Assembly: GCF_014648915.1 (NCBI RefSeq) | Contig: NZ_BMSA01000053.1 | Span: 1-37,232 of the forward strand | From: Streptomyces phaeofaciens | GTDB taxonomy: Bacteria; Actinomycetota; Actinomycetes; Streptomycetales; Streptomycetaceae | Reading direction: 5' to 3' | Length of the DNA: 37,232 bases | Part shown: positions 23,802 to 32,675 of the stretch, piece after piece | Layout of the letters: each line of letters begins with the position of its first letter | Position numbering within the stretch: position 1 is the stretch's first letter | Translations under genes and position numbers: made by a program | The notes under the pieces: generated by a model | What the model was told of the DNA's origin: nothing | What the model saw: only the letters and a program-made list of their open reading frames with translations | Databases searched by the model: none

Positions 23802-24203
23802 CATGTTCAGTGGGCCAACCACCCGCTCGCCTGCGCGTGGTGCAACAGCAACATGAAGAGAGAGCTGTATCCGCTGGCCGCGGATAGGTCATGCCTGCTG
23901 ATCGACCCGACCGCAGAAGACCCTTCCCAGCACCTTTTCCTGATGCTCAACAGCTGCCAGTACGGCTCCGACACGGACAAGGGCAAAGCAACTATCGCCG
24001 TGTTCGGTCTCAACCGGCCCGACCTAGTCCAAGGCCGCCAGGACTCCTTCCAGACCGCCTGCGTCATCATGGAAGGCTGGCACCGCCGCCGCCAGGACAG
24101 CGACCCGTCCGCAGACCGGGTGGCCCAGGCTCCGCTCGACTCTTTCTTCGTCGACGTCGTCTACACCATCACCGTCTCGCCCCAGGCATCGCCGAGACCG
24201 TAA
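23802..24203 (+). pseudogene. HNH endonuclease remnant lacking its N-terminus
   Basis: The frame reads HVQWANHPLACAWCNSNMKR, a C-x-x-C-N zinc/HNH-type motif. It continues LLIDPTAEDPSQHLFLMLNS, then KGKATIAVFGLNRPDLVQGR, the usual downstream layout of defence-associated HNH proteins (PtuB/HNH-like). The expected upstream region, with a YRPK-type segment and the first catalytic His, is absent, and sequence before 23800 is not protein-like. It is probably a 5'-truncated nuclease gene from a lost restriction or defence locus. Confidence 0.6.
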
Positions 24204-24249
24204 TGGAGCAGCGGACACTGCCTGCTCTGGCCCGTGGACGGAGCCGTTC

Positions 24250-24474
24250 TCACACCGTAAAGAAGCCGCCTGCCGCGCCCATGTCGCTGCGGGAAGTTCC
24301 ACGATCGCCGCTTCGGGGGCGGCCGGGAGAGCTTGTGTCGGAAGGAATGACCCGTGCCAGCCGGCGGTGCAGGCGGTCGGCTTCGTTGCGTGTCTGGGCG
24401 AGGATGTCGCCGCGTTCGGCGACGAGGCGGCTGTAGATCGGGGTTTCCGCGAACACGGCGGACTCTGCCTTCAT
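24250..24474 (-). CDS. small hypothetical helical protein
   Basis: 74 aa from ATG 24474, with a weak SD. Residues 1-45 (MKAESAVFAETPIYSRLVAE, RGDILAQTRNEADRLHRRLA) are predicted helical and natural-looking; the last 25 are polar. No family recognised. It lies 53 bp after the leftward decayed gene at 24528-24910. Confidence 0.45.
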   Translation of the reverse strand: MKAESAVFAETPIYSRLVAERGDILAQTRNEADRLHRRLARVIPSDTSSPGRPRSGDRGTSRSDMGAAGGFFTV

Positions 24475-24527
24475 TCTGGGCACCCTACGGTGCGGGACTG
24501 ACAGCGCGGAACCGGACAGAATGCCCC

Positions 24528-24910
24528 TTACCCCAGCGGGAGCCAGTCGGGCACGGGCAAAAGCTGTGATCTGGGCTGCCCGCCCTCGGTGCCGGGGTGG
24601 CCGGCGGCGCACCGGGCGATGTCGTCGGCTTCGGTGAGCTGGGGATGTGGCGTGGAGAGGCGCGCGTGAGGTCGAGCCGGGTCGTGTCGTTCCGTATCGA
24701 TGTCTGCGGAAGCGCCCGCCGGGTGAATAGCGGTCTCCTCAGGGATAGGGCCCAGCGCCAATCGTGTGCGGGCGGCCTCGGTCTTCCGTGCCTGCTGCCG
24801 TCCGGGCGCAGCCTGGCCGCGGCGAGCCCGGTGGTCTCCCGCCGCGCGGGCGCGTAGGGGGTCGTTGTCGTCCTGCTGCCGTCGGCCCCGGCGATGGGCA
24901 TACCTCTCAT
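24528..24910 (-). pseudogene. frameshifted hypothetical gene
   Basis: ATG 24910/24901 starts MPIAGADGSRTTTTPYAPAR and ETTGLAAARLRPDGSRHG. The reading then shifts near 24790 to KTEAARTRLALGPIPEETAI, ending STPHPQLTEADDIARCAAGH, then PGTEGGQPRSQLLPVPDWLP and LG. One indel in an Arg/Gly-rich stretch separates the halves. The restored protein would be about 125 aa. Family not recognised. Confidence 0.45.
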
Positions 24911-25216
24911 TGCCGGTCGCTTGGGTCGCTCGGTTGCTGCCCGCACCTGAGCACGGCCGCCGCACGCGAAGCCTGCCTCGGCCATCCCCTGTCCACCGGC
25001 CCGGTCCAGGCGAAGCGTGCGAGGGCCGGACCGGGTCTCGAACTGCCGTCTTTCTGCCCTGCGGGCCGGGCCGGCCTGCCGGGCCCGGGGCGGGCTATGT
25101 CCCCTGCCACTGCGGGCTCCCGTGGCAGTGCGAGGGGCCTCCCGCACGGCGTGCAGCAGGGTCGGGGCTGGCGGCTTCAGCGGCCACCGCAATCGGAGGC
25201 AAGGGCTGTCTGTGGA
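24911..25216. other. gap downstream of the HAD gene
   Basis: About 300 bp with no supported gene. It follows the stop codon of the leftward HAD-family gene and would hold its terminator; no strong hairpin stands out. Confidence 0.3.
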
Positions 25217-25909
25217 TCAGACTGGGCAAGCAGCCGTCCGAACCACGGTGGCTTGGGGCAGCCGGCTGGCCAGCTCGGTCGTGTCCCCCCGGTAGTGCAG
25301 CGTACGCATCCCCAGGCGCGCTGCGGCTTCGACGTTGTCGGCTCGGTCGTCGACGAACAGCGTCCGGCCGGGAGTGGGCCATCCAGCCGCCGCCAGGCCG
25401 GCTTGGAACGCTCGGGTCTCGGGCTTGTTCACTCCGATCCTCGCCGAGTACACCGTGCGGGACATCAGGGTGGCGCACCACTCGATGCCGTCGAGGGCGG
25501 AGGCCAGCGGGAGCGGGGCGTTGGACAAAAGTGTCATGGGGACGCCGGCTGCGTGTGCGCGGTGCAGGACCTTGAGGACCGCTGGGTCGGTGCGGGTCCA
25601 CATCCGGGTGTCGGCCCGGGGCAGGGCGGCCAGGAGTTCGCTGCCGGGGCCCGCTTCTCGTGTGCCGCGCACGAGGTCCTGCCAGAACGCGCGGTCGCTG
25701 AGTTCGCCGGCGTCGTAGGCGGCACGTCTGCCCCAGAAGGCCCGCATGAAGATCTCAAGCTGTGCGGCGGGCCATCCGGCCAGGGCCGCGAGACGCGCCC
25801 ACATGTCGGGGGTCGGCTGCAGGCCGATGACTCCGTTGTAGTCCCATATCACCGCCTCCAGTTCGTCGACGGGCAGGTGCCGGGATGCGGTGGTGGGTGT
25901 GTGGGCCAT
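25217..25909 (-). CDS. HAD-family hydrolase
   Basis: 230 aa. ATG 25909 overlaps the MFS stop (ATGA), so they are co-translated. Motif I is AVIWDYNGVIG; the usual DxD reads D-Y-N, so the second Asp is Asn and phosphatase activity may be altered. The cap domain spans ~40-110. Motif II is MTLLSNAPLPLA (Ser), motif III is IGVNKPETRAF (Lys), and motif IV is TLFVDDRADNVEAAARLGMR with the acidic pair. HAD proteins paired with MFS exporters may act on the exported small molecule. The substrate is unknown. Confidence 0.85.
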   Translation of the reverse strand: MAHTPTTASRHLPVDELEAVIWDYNGVIGLQPTPDMWARLAALAGWPAAQLEIFMRAFWGRRAAYDAGELSDRAFWQDLVRGTREAGPGSELLAALPRADTRMWTRTDPAVLKVLHRAHAAGVPMTLLSNAPLPLASALDGIEWCATLMSRTVYSARIGVNKPETRAFQAGLAAAGWPTPGRTLFVDDRADNVEAAARLGMRTLHYRGDTTELASRLPQATVVRTAACPV

Positions 25910-27150
25910 CAGGACTCCAGTGCTCGGCGGGCGGTGGCTGCGACGACGGCAGCCAGGGCGACGGGAAGAACGAGGGCGGTGGGAAGCGTGAGGATCGAAG
26001 CGAGCGCGCCGATCGCGGCGGGGCCGGCCAGCAGGCCGATGTAGCCGGTCGCCGCGACGGTTCCCACGGCTCGCGGGCCGCCGCGTCCGGCGGCGGTGAT
26101 CAGGGAGGGGACGGCCGTGGACAGGCCCAGGCCGAGGGCCATCCACCCGGCCAGAGCCGCGGGAGCGGAGTCTGTGATCAGCGATGCGCCCAGCCCGGCG
26201 GACGCGAGGAGGGCGCCTGCGCGTACGACGGTGATCGCGCCGTAGCGTGCGGTGAGCCGGTCGCCGAGGAGGCGGCCTGCGGCCATGGCGGCGCTGTAGA
26301 GGGCGTAGGCGGATGCTGCCGCGCTTTCCGACGCGCCCAGATGGCGCAGGTGGACGGCGGCCCAGTCTGTGGCTGCTCCTTCTGCGAGCAGGCAGGCCGC
26401 GGCGAGCGATCCCAGCAGCCACATGGTCGTGCGGCCAAGTCCCGTGGCTCTGGGGGAGTTACTGGCGTGCTCTGCGCTGGAGTGGCTCTGATCGAGCGCT
26501 TGGATGTGCTTCGTCTTCGGTCCCGCTGCTGCGGCCGTGAGGGCGAGTCCCGCTCCGACGGCGGCGAAGACGGCCTGGTGGGACACCCACGTGGTGACCG
26601 CGGCAAGGCCGGCACCGGTCAACGCGCCCAGGCTGTACGCGGCGTGGAGCCCGGAAATGATGCTGCGGCCGTACCCGTGCTGGCACTGCACTGCTGCGGC
26701 GTTGACGCCGACGTCGAGGAGCCCGTGTGACAGTCCGAAGGCCACAGCGACGGCGCTGAGGCTCGTCAGGGTTCGGCATTGTCCCAGGGCTGCGAGGGAC
26801 AGCCCGAAGACCATGGCGGGCCCCGTGAGCAGGCGGGCGGGGCCGTGCCGTTGAGACAGGCGGCCGCCGATCTGCAGGCCGGCAACCATGCCGGCCGCTG
26901 CGGCTAGCAGCACCACCGCCAGCTGGCCGGGGCCGAGGTGGGCCGCTGCCTGGACGGCAGGCATCCGCGCCCCCCATACCGCCATGACCACACCCAGCCC
27001 GGCGAAGAAACCGGTGAGCAGGCGCCGGGCGGCCCGCGGTCGTGCCGCAGCGTCGGCCGCGGCCGTCGGGGTCATCGTCCTGCCGTCGTCGCGGGTGTGG
27101 CGGAGCGGGGAATCCGCTCTGGGCGCGGTCGTGGGGGTGTCGGGTGTCAT
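25909..27150 (-). CDS. MFS transporter
   Basis: 413 aa from ATG 27150 (SD GAAGG); starts at 27162 or an internal ATG near residue 26 are alternatives. Twelve hydrophobic segments are visible in two halves, for example LLTGFFAGLGVVMAVWGARM, QLAVVLLAAAAGMVAGLQIG and FGLSLAALGQC. GGRLSQRHGPARLLTG is the loop 2-3 motif of the superfamily. GLLDVGVNAAAVQCQHGYGR resembles FucP/YbjJ-type members. Probably a drug:H+ or sugar-type permease; direction and substrate are not readable. Operon partner of the HAD gene. Confidence 0.88.
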   Translation of the reverse strand: MTPDTPTTAPRADSPLRHTRDDGRTMTPTAAADAAARPRAARRLLTGFFAGLGVVMAVWGARMPAVQAAAHLGPGQLAVVLLAAAAGMVAGLQIGGRLSQRHGPARLLTGPAMVFGLSLAALGQCRTLTSLSAVAVAFGLSHGLLDVGVNAAAVQCQHGYGRSIISGLHAAYSLGALTGAGLAAVTTWVSHQAVFAAVGAGLALTAAAAGPKTKHIQALDQSHSSAEHASNSPRATGLGRTTMWLLGSLAAACLLAEGAATDWAAVHLRHLGASESAAASAYALYSAAMAAGRLLGDRLTARYGAITVVRAGALLASAGLGASLITDSAPAALAGWMALGLGLSTAVPSLITAAGRGGPRAVGTVAATGYIGLLAGPAAIGALASILTLPTALVLPVALAAVVAATARRALES

Positions 27151-27425
27151 GGTGACCTTCACTCGCCAGGGGATGTCTGGTCTTTGGGCCGTGGCCGGAC
27201 CGCTGGAGGGCGCAGGCGGGCAAGGGGCCGGGGGAAACGGCCATCAGCGTTGTCACCGGTGCGGTGCTCCAGCAATGCCGGTCGGGCCGGGGCCTCTCGC
27301 CCTCCCGCCCGGCGGGCTACTCGGTGCTCAACGGGCCCATAAGACGGGCGTCTTGCGGGTGCTCTCCCAGATGGCACGCTCGCGGGCCACCTGGGGGCGC
27401 TGGTGGCGCAAGGCGGGAAGCCGGG

Positions 27426-28364
27426 TTACAGGATCAGGATCTGGGCGTCCTGGGGTGCGGTGCGCTGGAGGGTGAAGTACTCCTCGGATGAGCCGACCAG
27501 CACCGGGACGGTGCTCAGGGCGCTGTTCCAGTCGATCGTGTGGGGCAGGGGGCGCACCACGGCGGTGACCTCGGACGGTGTGCGGCCGGGGGTGACCACG
27601 AAGCCGCCGGCCATCCAGTCGGCGCTCGCCGTCTCGATGTGGCAGACCACTCCGGTGTGCTGGTGGCCCCAGTGGCGGGCTGCCTCCAGCAGCCGTCCCA
27701 GAGGAGCGGCGGGCCGTCCGTCCGGGCGCGGGATGTAGGGGGTCGAGGCGCGGGCGGCCTCGGTGAGGGCGCCGTCGGTGGCGGCCAGCATCCGCAGGTG
27801 ATCCGCCTCGGCACGCACGTCCTGGCCGCGGGCCCAGCAGGTGAAGCGGCGGCCCGGCAGCTCGGCCTGGACGGTGGCGTGGACCAGGCGACGGGTCAGC
27901 AGGCCTTCCAGCAGGACAGGCACAGAGACCGGCTGGGGCGGCGCCCAGGTGCGGTGGACGCCGTGGTCCCAGGCCGGTCCGCAGGGGCACGCCTCGCGTG
28001 TCAGCGCCTGTACGGCGGCGGGTGCGGTCCATGGGGCGCCGGGGTGGGCGGGGGGCACAACACGTGCCGCGGGAACCGTCGTCAGCCACGGCGGATCGTG
28101 CGCGTCCGGGGTGAACCACACGATGTTCAGGCCGCGTTGGTGCACGTGCGCGGTCCGTTCTCGGATCTCCTGGCCGCGGGCCGGGAGCGGGGGGATCTGC
28201 AGGACGGTGCGCACCCCGTCCGGGGAGGTCACCAGGATGTCAGCGGCCCAGTTCGTCCCGGGCAGGGGGGCGTCGGACTCGGCTCGGTGTCCGGTGCTGC
28301 GGGCGGCGTCGGCAAGGGTTGCGGCCAGGGCGCGGTGAAGGTGCGCGGGGGCGGGGGCAGTCAT
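27426..28364 (-). CDS. CoiA-like competence/nuclease-fold protein
   Basis: 312 aa from ATG 28364, with SD GGAGA. The block NWAADILVTSPDGVRTVLQI followed by EIRERTAHVHQRGLNIVWFT matches the CoiA core, a PD-(D/E)xK-like fold with W-x-x-D, E-x-Q and the R-T-x-x-Y helix. The Asp is present, but the Glu expected before Gln is not visible (VLQ), so nuclease activity is uncertain. A CPCG motif near residue 127 suggests a zinc site. CoiA is needed for DNA processing in competent Firmicutes; its actinobacterial relatives are uncharacterised. It lies upstream of and in the same direction as MFS-HAD, 275 bp away. Confidence 0.7.
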   Translation of the reverse strand: MTAPAPAHLHRALAATLADAARSTGHRAESDAPLPGTNWAADILVTSPDGVRTVLQIPPLPARGQEIRERTAHVHQRGLNIVWFTPDAHDPPWLTTVPAARVVPPAHPGAPWTAPAAVQALTREACPCGPAWDHGVHRTWAPPQPVSVPVLLEGLLTRRLVHATVQAELPGRRFTCWARGQDVRAEADHLRMLAATDGALTEAARASTPYIPRPDGRPAAPLGRLLEAARHWGHQHTGVVCHIETASADWMAGGFVVTPGRTPSEVTAVVRPLPHTIDWNSALSTVPVLVGSSEEYFTLQRTAPQDAQILIL

Positions 28365-28970
28365 CGAGATCGTCTCCGGTCAGTGGGCGCCGGTGAGTGT
28401 GGGGCGAAGCCGAGGAGCGGGCGCTGCCCTGAAGCCGGCAGGTGCGCGGCAGCCTGCCTGTGGGACTCGTCGGCGCGGAGGAATTGGTGCTGCAGCCTCC
28501 CCGGACCGGGGCGAGCCCGGTCGCGGTGGCCGCTTTCCCGAGGCGCAGACGTCGGGCGGGAGAAGGGCGCGCTGGCATGATGCGGGGCTCCTTGGTCCAA
28601 AAACGGTTCGCTCCAACTCTGATCACGCGGGTTCGGCCTGCGACCATGCCCGCCGCTCGGGTGCTTTGCGCTCCCGTCCAGCGGGAAGAAGGATCTGCAC
28701 AGGGCCCGCCGGGCGGGCCCGCTGCCGCCTGCCTCCCATGGCCGTGTTGTCCTTCGGCACCGCGCACGCCCCGTCCGCCGCCGAGGACCAGCACGTGCGC
28801 GGAAGGGGGCCGGGCCGGTCCGCAGCGGCTGGGCGCACCGTGGGGCGGGACGCAGAACGCAAGGGTGTTGCGTGGGGCGGGAGCGGTGCACAAAGTTCGC
28901 GGCGGGCGCCCCTTTCTCCGCGCCGGCGACGGCACGCTGTGCCCTTCGAGCAGCAGACGCAGGAGGCGGC
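28365..28970. other. 606-bp divergent intergenic region
   Basis: Separates the leftward CoiA-like gene from the rightward 1143-aa gene. A leftward ATG at 28578 has a good AAGGAG SD and an open frame that overlaps the CoiA-like gene, but its composition is poor; I do not call it. A leftward frame also ends in a TGA that overlaps the CoiA ATG. One GC hairpin lies at 28702-28720. Both promoters should be here. Confidence 0.4.
28702..28720. repeat. GC-rich inverted repeat
   Basis: GGGCCCGCC-G-GGCGGGCCC, with 9-bp arms, in the divergent promoter region. It may be a regulator-binding palindrome or a hairpin. Confidence 0.5.
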
Positions 28971-31900
28971 ATGGCGGACGATCCCAGCTACTTCGTGGCC
29001 ACCACTGGCCCGGACGGCCAGAGCACGGAGTACGTCAGCAGCCACCCTGTGGACGCTGCCCTCTACATCCTGCGGGCCGACCGACAAGGGCTTGCCCACC
29101 GGGTCTTCGCGATGGACGAGACGCGGGCCCGCGAGGTGTCGCTGGCGGAGCTCGCCGCCCCCGGGGCCGCCCCTGGCTTCCTGGTGGCCGAGATGTGGCA
29201 CAACGCCCGGGTGTCCTGGCTGCGCCATCACCTGCGGATCCCGGCCGACGCTCACCCTCCCCGGGGTCCTGACTGGGAGGGGGCCGCGGCCCGGTGGGCG
29301 GCAGCCTTCCGTGCCCCGCTTCCGGAGGGGATCGAGGAGGCGGTTGTCCTGCCCGAACCCGCGGGCAGGGGGTGGGAGCTGCTGCATGAGCGGGTCGACG
29401 AGCTGCTGGAGCTGCTGGAGCACGAGAGCCAGTGGCGTGATCCGGGGCGCGCTTTCTACCCCGAGTGGTCCGCTCGCGACTATCAGCAGGCCTGGCGGCA
29501 GGTGAAAGCACACGCGGACAGCGCGCCCGCCCTGGAGACAACGGCGGACTTCTTCCTGACGATGGCGCTGGAGCGGGACCGGCGGGCCGCGGCCGTCGAA
29601 GGGTTTCTCGGTTTCGGGCATCCCGGGCTTGAGCAGTGGGCTCGGGCCGCCTACCGGTACGGGGACAAGGACGAGGACGAGCTGATCGGCCGTGATGGGG
29701 CGGACGGCGGTTTCCGGGACAGCCGTGAGGAAGCCGCCCGGCTGTATGCCGCCTTCACCGCGGGCGGCGCTGCGCTGACCGATGAGGAGCGGGCCTGGGC
29801 TGCCCGCTGGCCGCGCAAGCGGGATCTTGGCGTGAGGCGTGATGGGGAACCCGAACCCGAGGGCGCCGAGCGCGAGCTCTGGCAGCACATCAGGGCCCGA
29901 CGGGCCGCGTCCGAGGAGCGGCAGACGGCCCAGAACGCCGCCTTCGCGTTCCTCGCCGCTCACCATGAGGAGATCATCGCGCGGGCACCGGCAAGCACGG
30001 GCGAGGCCGTGGTGGGGCAGGCTCGCCGGCTGGTGCGGGCCGCATTCCCCAGTGAGCAGCAGGCGCGGCTGGAGGCGGCACGGCAGTTGAGCGTGCTCGA
30101 CGCGGTACTCGATGTGCCGGACGCACTGGATCGGGCCTCCTTCCTGAGTCTGCAGGAGCGGCAGGAGATGGAGAGGTGGATGGCGTTGGGCCGGGCCGAG
30201 GAGGCTTTGCGGGCTCTGACGTGGAACGAGCCCGTGCCGTCCGACGAGCCTGCGACGGTGCCGGCCTTGGCGCCTGTGCTGCTGCGCATCGGGCCCGAGG
30301 GCGGACCGTACCGGGTGACCGCGGATCCCCGGCAGGCCCTGTCGGCCTGGACACAGCAGCACCGGCCCGGTCCGGACACGTTGTTCCCCGCGAACCCGGT
30401 CCGTATCAAGGAGAGCGAAGGAGGCGGGGGGTGGCAGGAGCGCACGGCGCGCAGCCTGGTCGAGCAGGTCCGCGCGGCCATATCGGACCCCCATGAGCAC
30501 TGGAAGGTGGACCGCGAACTGGCGCAGTGGCTGCTGGCCGACGCACCCGAGGGCCTGCACCCGGAGGAGATGGGGGCGCGCTGGATCCGGTACCTGTCCG
30601 AAGTACCGCCCCGGGGGCCGGTCCTCGCCTGGGTGAGCCGCTTGGCTGAGGAGGCCGACACGCTGGCCCGCATCCAGCGGGGCGCCGCCGAGGAGCAGAC
30701 AGCCCTCGGCTGGGCAGGCGACTTCTCCGGCCGGCGGCCTGCCGTCTACCGCCCGGAGACCGAACTCGAGGAGGCAGCCCGGCTGGCGGAAGCAGACGAT
30801 GCCGACATCGAGGAGGTCTACCTCGGGCCGGCGGCCGACGACCTGGGAGCGCGCCCGGCATCTGCACCACGGGCCATCATCCTGGCCTCGGCCACGGTCG
30901 GCAACACCCATTACACGCATGCGGAGTTCACCCAGCCGCCGCGACAGGCTGTGGTGGTCTACTCCGCCAGCGGCTTCCCCGCCCCCTACCGGCTCACCGA
31001 CAGCCAGCCCGTCGACACGAGCGTGCTGTTCGAGCGGCTGACTTCGGCACAAGGGCGAGCACTGGCGGCCGCCGAGGGAACCGGTACGGCGCAGCGGGCC
31101 GCACTGGCGGCGGCCGGGCAGGCGTGGAGCGCGGCACGGCAGGCCGAGGAGCGATCCGATCTGCAGCGGGAACTGTATGAGCTGGCTGAGCAGGTGCGCA
31201 GCGGTGAACTGGATGCAGACGAGTACGCGCAGCAGGCCGGAGGGGTGTGGGACGGGTTGTTCCCGCTTCTGGAGGGGCGGGGCCCGCTCGAGGCGGGCGG
31301 GGCGCGCCGGTGGTACGCGGTCCGGGTCGCCGATGACGACACCGCATGGAGCATGCTGACCGCCGATCCGCTCGAGGCCGTGGCGCAGTGGGCACAGCAC
31401 GACCGGCCGATGCAGCGGTACGTGATCCTCACCGGGACCGCGGGCTCAGCCGAGAGCACCGGGCTACCGGTCGGCAGGGTGCTCTCACGGGCCCTTGGCG
31501 AGGTGGAAGCCGTCCAGGAGAAGCGGCTCGGTCAGGTGCTGGCCGACTGGCTGGGCGAGGCGCAGCGTGATGCTGCCGCCCACAGGGGGCCCGGGCATGA
31601 CCCGGTGGCCTGGCGTCAGGCAGGAGCGGCGTGGGCGCTTCGTGTTGATCACGAACTGCTGTCACTGGTGACCGATCACCTGGACACACCCGCCTGGGAG
31701 GCGGTGGAGACAGGCGACGTGGAGACGAGAGCCGCTGTGCGGGCCGCCCGGGCAGCGAACGCAGGCAGTCACGCCACGTCGGAACACCAGATGCGCCGCC
31801 ACTGGAGCGTGCTCGCCGGCGCGTGCGTGAACACGGAGGAGGCCCGGCCCTATGCCCGGGCTGCGCTCGACCGGCTCGTCAGCCTCGATCCGGCAGCCCC

Positions 31901-32402
31901 CAAGCCGGCCCCCGGGGACCAGGTGGGGCAGTACGGCGCGTGGCTGTGGTACCTCTCCCGGGAGCTGGAACGGGGCGGCCTCATGGATGTCTTCAGCCAG
32001 GTCGCCAGCCCCGCTGCGGGGCAGGTGGAGCTCCCCTCCGCACTCGACGCCCTGCCGAAACAGCTACTCGCACAGCCCGGTGCCGCCCGCCAGCTCCTGC
32101 ACGCCGCGGAGCGAGCCGTCGGCTATCACGTCCTGGAACCTCTGTACGACCACTACCCCACGGGGGTCAGGCAAGAGCGAGCTGCTGCTACGCGCGAGGC
32201 TTGTCAGGCGTTCTTCCTGGAGTCCGTGGCGGAGGCCGCGCGGGGGCAGGCGGCATCACGAGTTCACGACCTGCAGGCCCGGCCCCAAGCGGTAACCGGC
32301 GCCGGGGTGCCGCTGGCGGCGCGGCCCCGGCGGGGCCTCGATGCCGCCCAGCAGGCCGCAGTGCGTGCGCCCTCCCCGCCCCAGTCACCCACGGTCCGCT
32401 GA
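28971..32402 (+). CDS. giant modular protein of unknown function
   Basis: 1143 aa from ATG 28971 with a perfect AGGAGG SD. No signal peptide or membrane helix. A module of ~45 residues recurs at ~7-50, ~433-480, ~660-700 and ~780-830. The pattern is a Y/V-rich strand, then Y-R-V/L-T-A-D-P-x-x-A-L/V-x-x-W-x-x-x-x-R-P and another strand (YRVTADPRQALSAWTQQHRP and MLTADPLEAVAQWAQHDRPM). Between modules lie long, charged Ala/Glu/Arg-rich helices with many Trp, probably coiled or solenoid-like. The convergent 653-aa gene has the same module twice. Family not recognised. It could be a scaffold, a plasmid-maintenance factor or a large defence/toxin-like protein. Confidence 0.85.
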   Translation: MADDPSYFVATTGPDGQSTEYVSSHPVDAALYILRADRQGLAHRVFAMDETRAREVSLAELAAPGAAPGFLVAEMWHNARVSWLRHHLRIPADAHPPRGPDWEGAAARWAAAFRAPLPEGIEEAVVLPEPAGRGWELLHERVDELLELLEHESQWRDPGRAFYPEWSARDYQQAWRQVKAHADSAPALETTADFFLTMALERDRRAAAVEGFLGFGHPGLEQWARAAYRYGDKDEDELIGRDGADGGFRDSREEAARLYAAFTAGGAALTDEERAWAARWPRKRDLGVRRDGEPEPEGAERELWQHIRARRAASEERQTAQNAAFAFLAAHHEEIIARAPASTGEAVVGQARRLVRAAFPSEQQARLEAARQLSVLDAVLDVPDALDRASFLSLQERQEMERWMALGRAEEALRALTWNEPVPSDEPATVPALAPVLLRIGPEGGPYRVTADPRQALSAWTQQHRPGPDTLFPANPVRIKESEGGGGWQERTARSLVEQVRAAISDPHEHWKVDRELAQWLLADAPEGLHPEEMGARWIRYLSEVPPRGPVLAWVSRLAEEADTLARIQRGAAEEQTALGWAGDFSGRRPAVYRPETELEEAARLAEADDADIEEVYLGPAADDLGARPASAPRAIILASATVGNTHYTHAEFTQPPRQAVVVYSASGFPAPYRLTDSQPVDTSVLFERLTSAQGRALAAAEGTGTAQRAALAAAGQAWSAARQAEERSDLQRELYELAEQVRSGELDADEYAQQAGGVWDGLFPLLEGRGPLEAGGARRWYAVRVADDDTAWSMLTADPLEAVAQWAQHDRPMQRYVILTGTAGSAESTGLPVGRVLSRALGEVEAVQEKRLGQVLADWLGEAQRDAAAHRGPGHDPVAWRQAGAAWALRVDHELLSLVTDHLDTPAWEAVETGDVETRAAVRAARAANAGSHATSEHQMRRHWSVLAGACVNTEEARPYARAALDRLVSLDPAAPKPAPGDQVGQYGAWLWYLSRELERGGLMDVFSQVASPAAGQVELPSALDALPKQLLAQPGAARQLLHAAERAVGYHVLEPLYDHYPTGVRQERAAATREACQAFFLESVAEAARGQAASRVHDLQARPQAVTGAGVPLAARPRRGLDAAQQAAVRAPSPPQSPTVR

Positions 32403-32538
32403 TCGAGCCCGGCCCGGGGGGGCGGGTTCCGCATACAGGACCGAGAAATCCGTCCCTGTGTGTCCCTGCCTGCCACTCTCCCTCATCGACAAAATACTCT
32501 TGACCAGCGCATATCATCCTATAGAGATAGTGGTGGCG

Positions 32539-32564
32539 AGGGGCAGAAGCCCGGTTGTGCCCCT
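32539..32564. terminator. hairpin between the convergent giant genes
   Basis: AGGGGCA/TGCCCCT with a 12-nt loop, in the 273-bp space between the two convergent stops. A short AT-rich run (32490-32530) precedes it. Confidence 0.45.
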
Positions 32565-32570
32565 GTGGTC

Positions 32571-32663
32571 ATGCCGACCGAGCATGCCCTCGCGCCGGGC
32601 AGTGGCGGCGCGCGGACCGCCGCCGGACGTGCTCTGGACTACTGCCGGCTTGCGGGGCCGTGA
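32571..32663 (+). CDS. possible 30-aa ORF
   Basis: ATG 32571 encodes MPTEHALAPGSGGARTAAGR and ALDYCRLAGP, with good codon bias, ending 12 bp before the convergent stop. An upstream TTGACC and TATAGA sit only 14 bp apart, which is a poor promoter. There is no SD. It could be chance. Confidence 0.25.
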   Translation: MPTEHALAPGSGGARTAAGRALDYCRLAGP

Positions 32664-32675
32664 CGGCAGACTCCG

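Noticed and set aside
28240..28578. Leftward ORF with AAGGAG SD upstream of the CoiA-like gene
   Set aside because: Composition is Arg/Pro/Ser-rich and it overlaps the well-supported CoiA-like start by 125 bp in another frame.
28623..31400. Leftward 925-codon open frame opposite the 1143-aa gene
   Set aside because: Low-information Arg/Pro/Gly-rich translation without an SD. The rightward frame has a perfect SD, normal composition and repeated modules.
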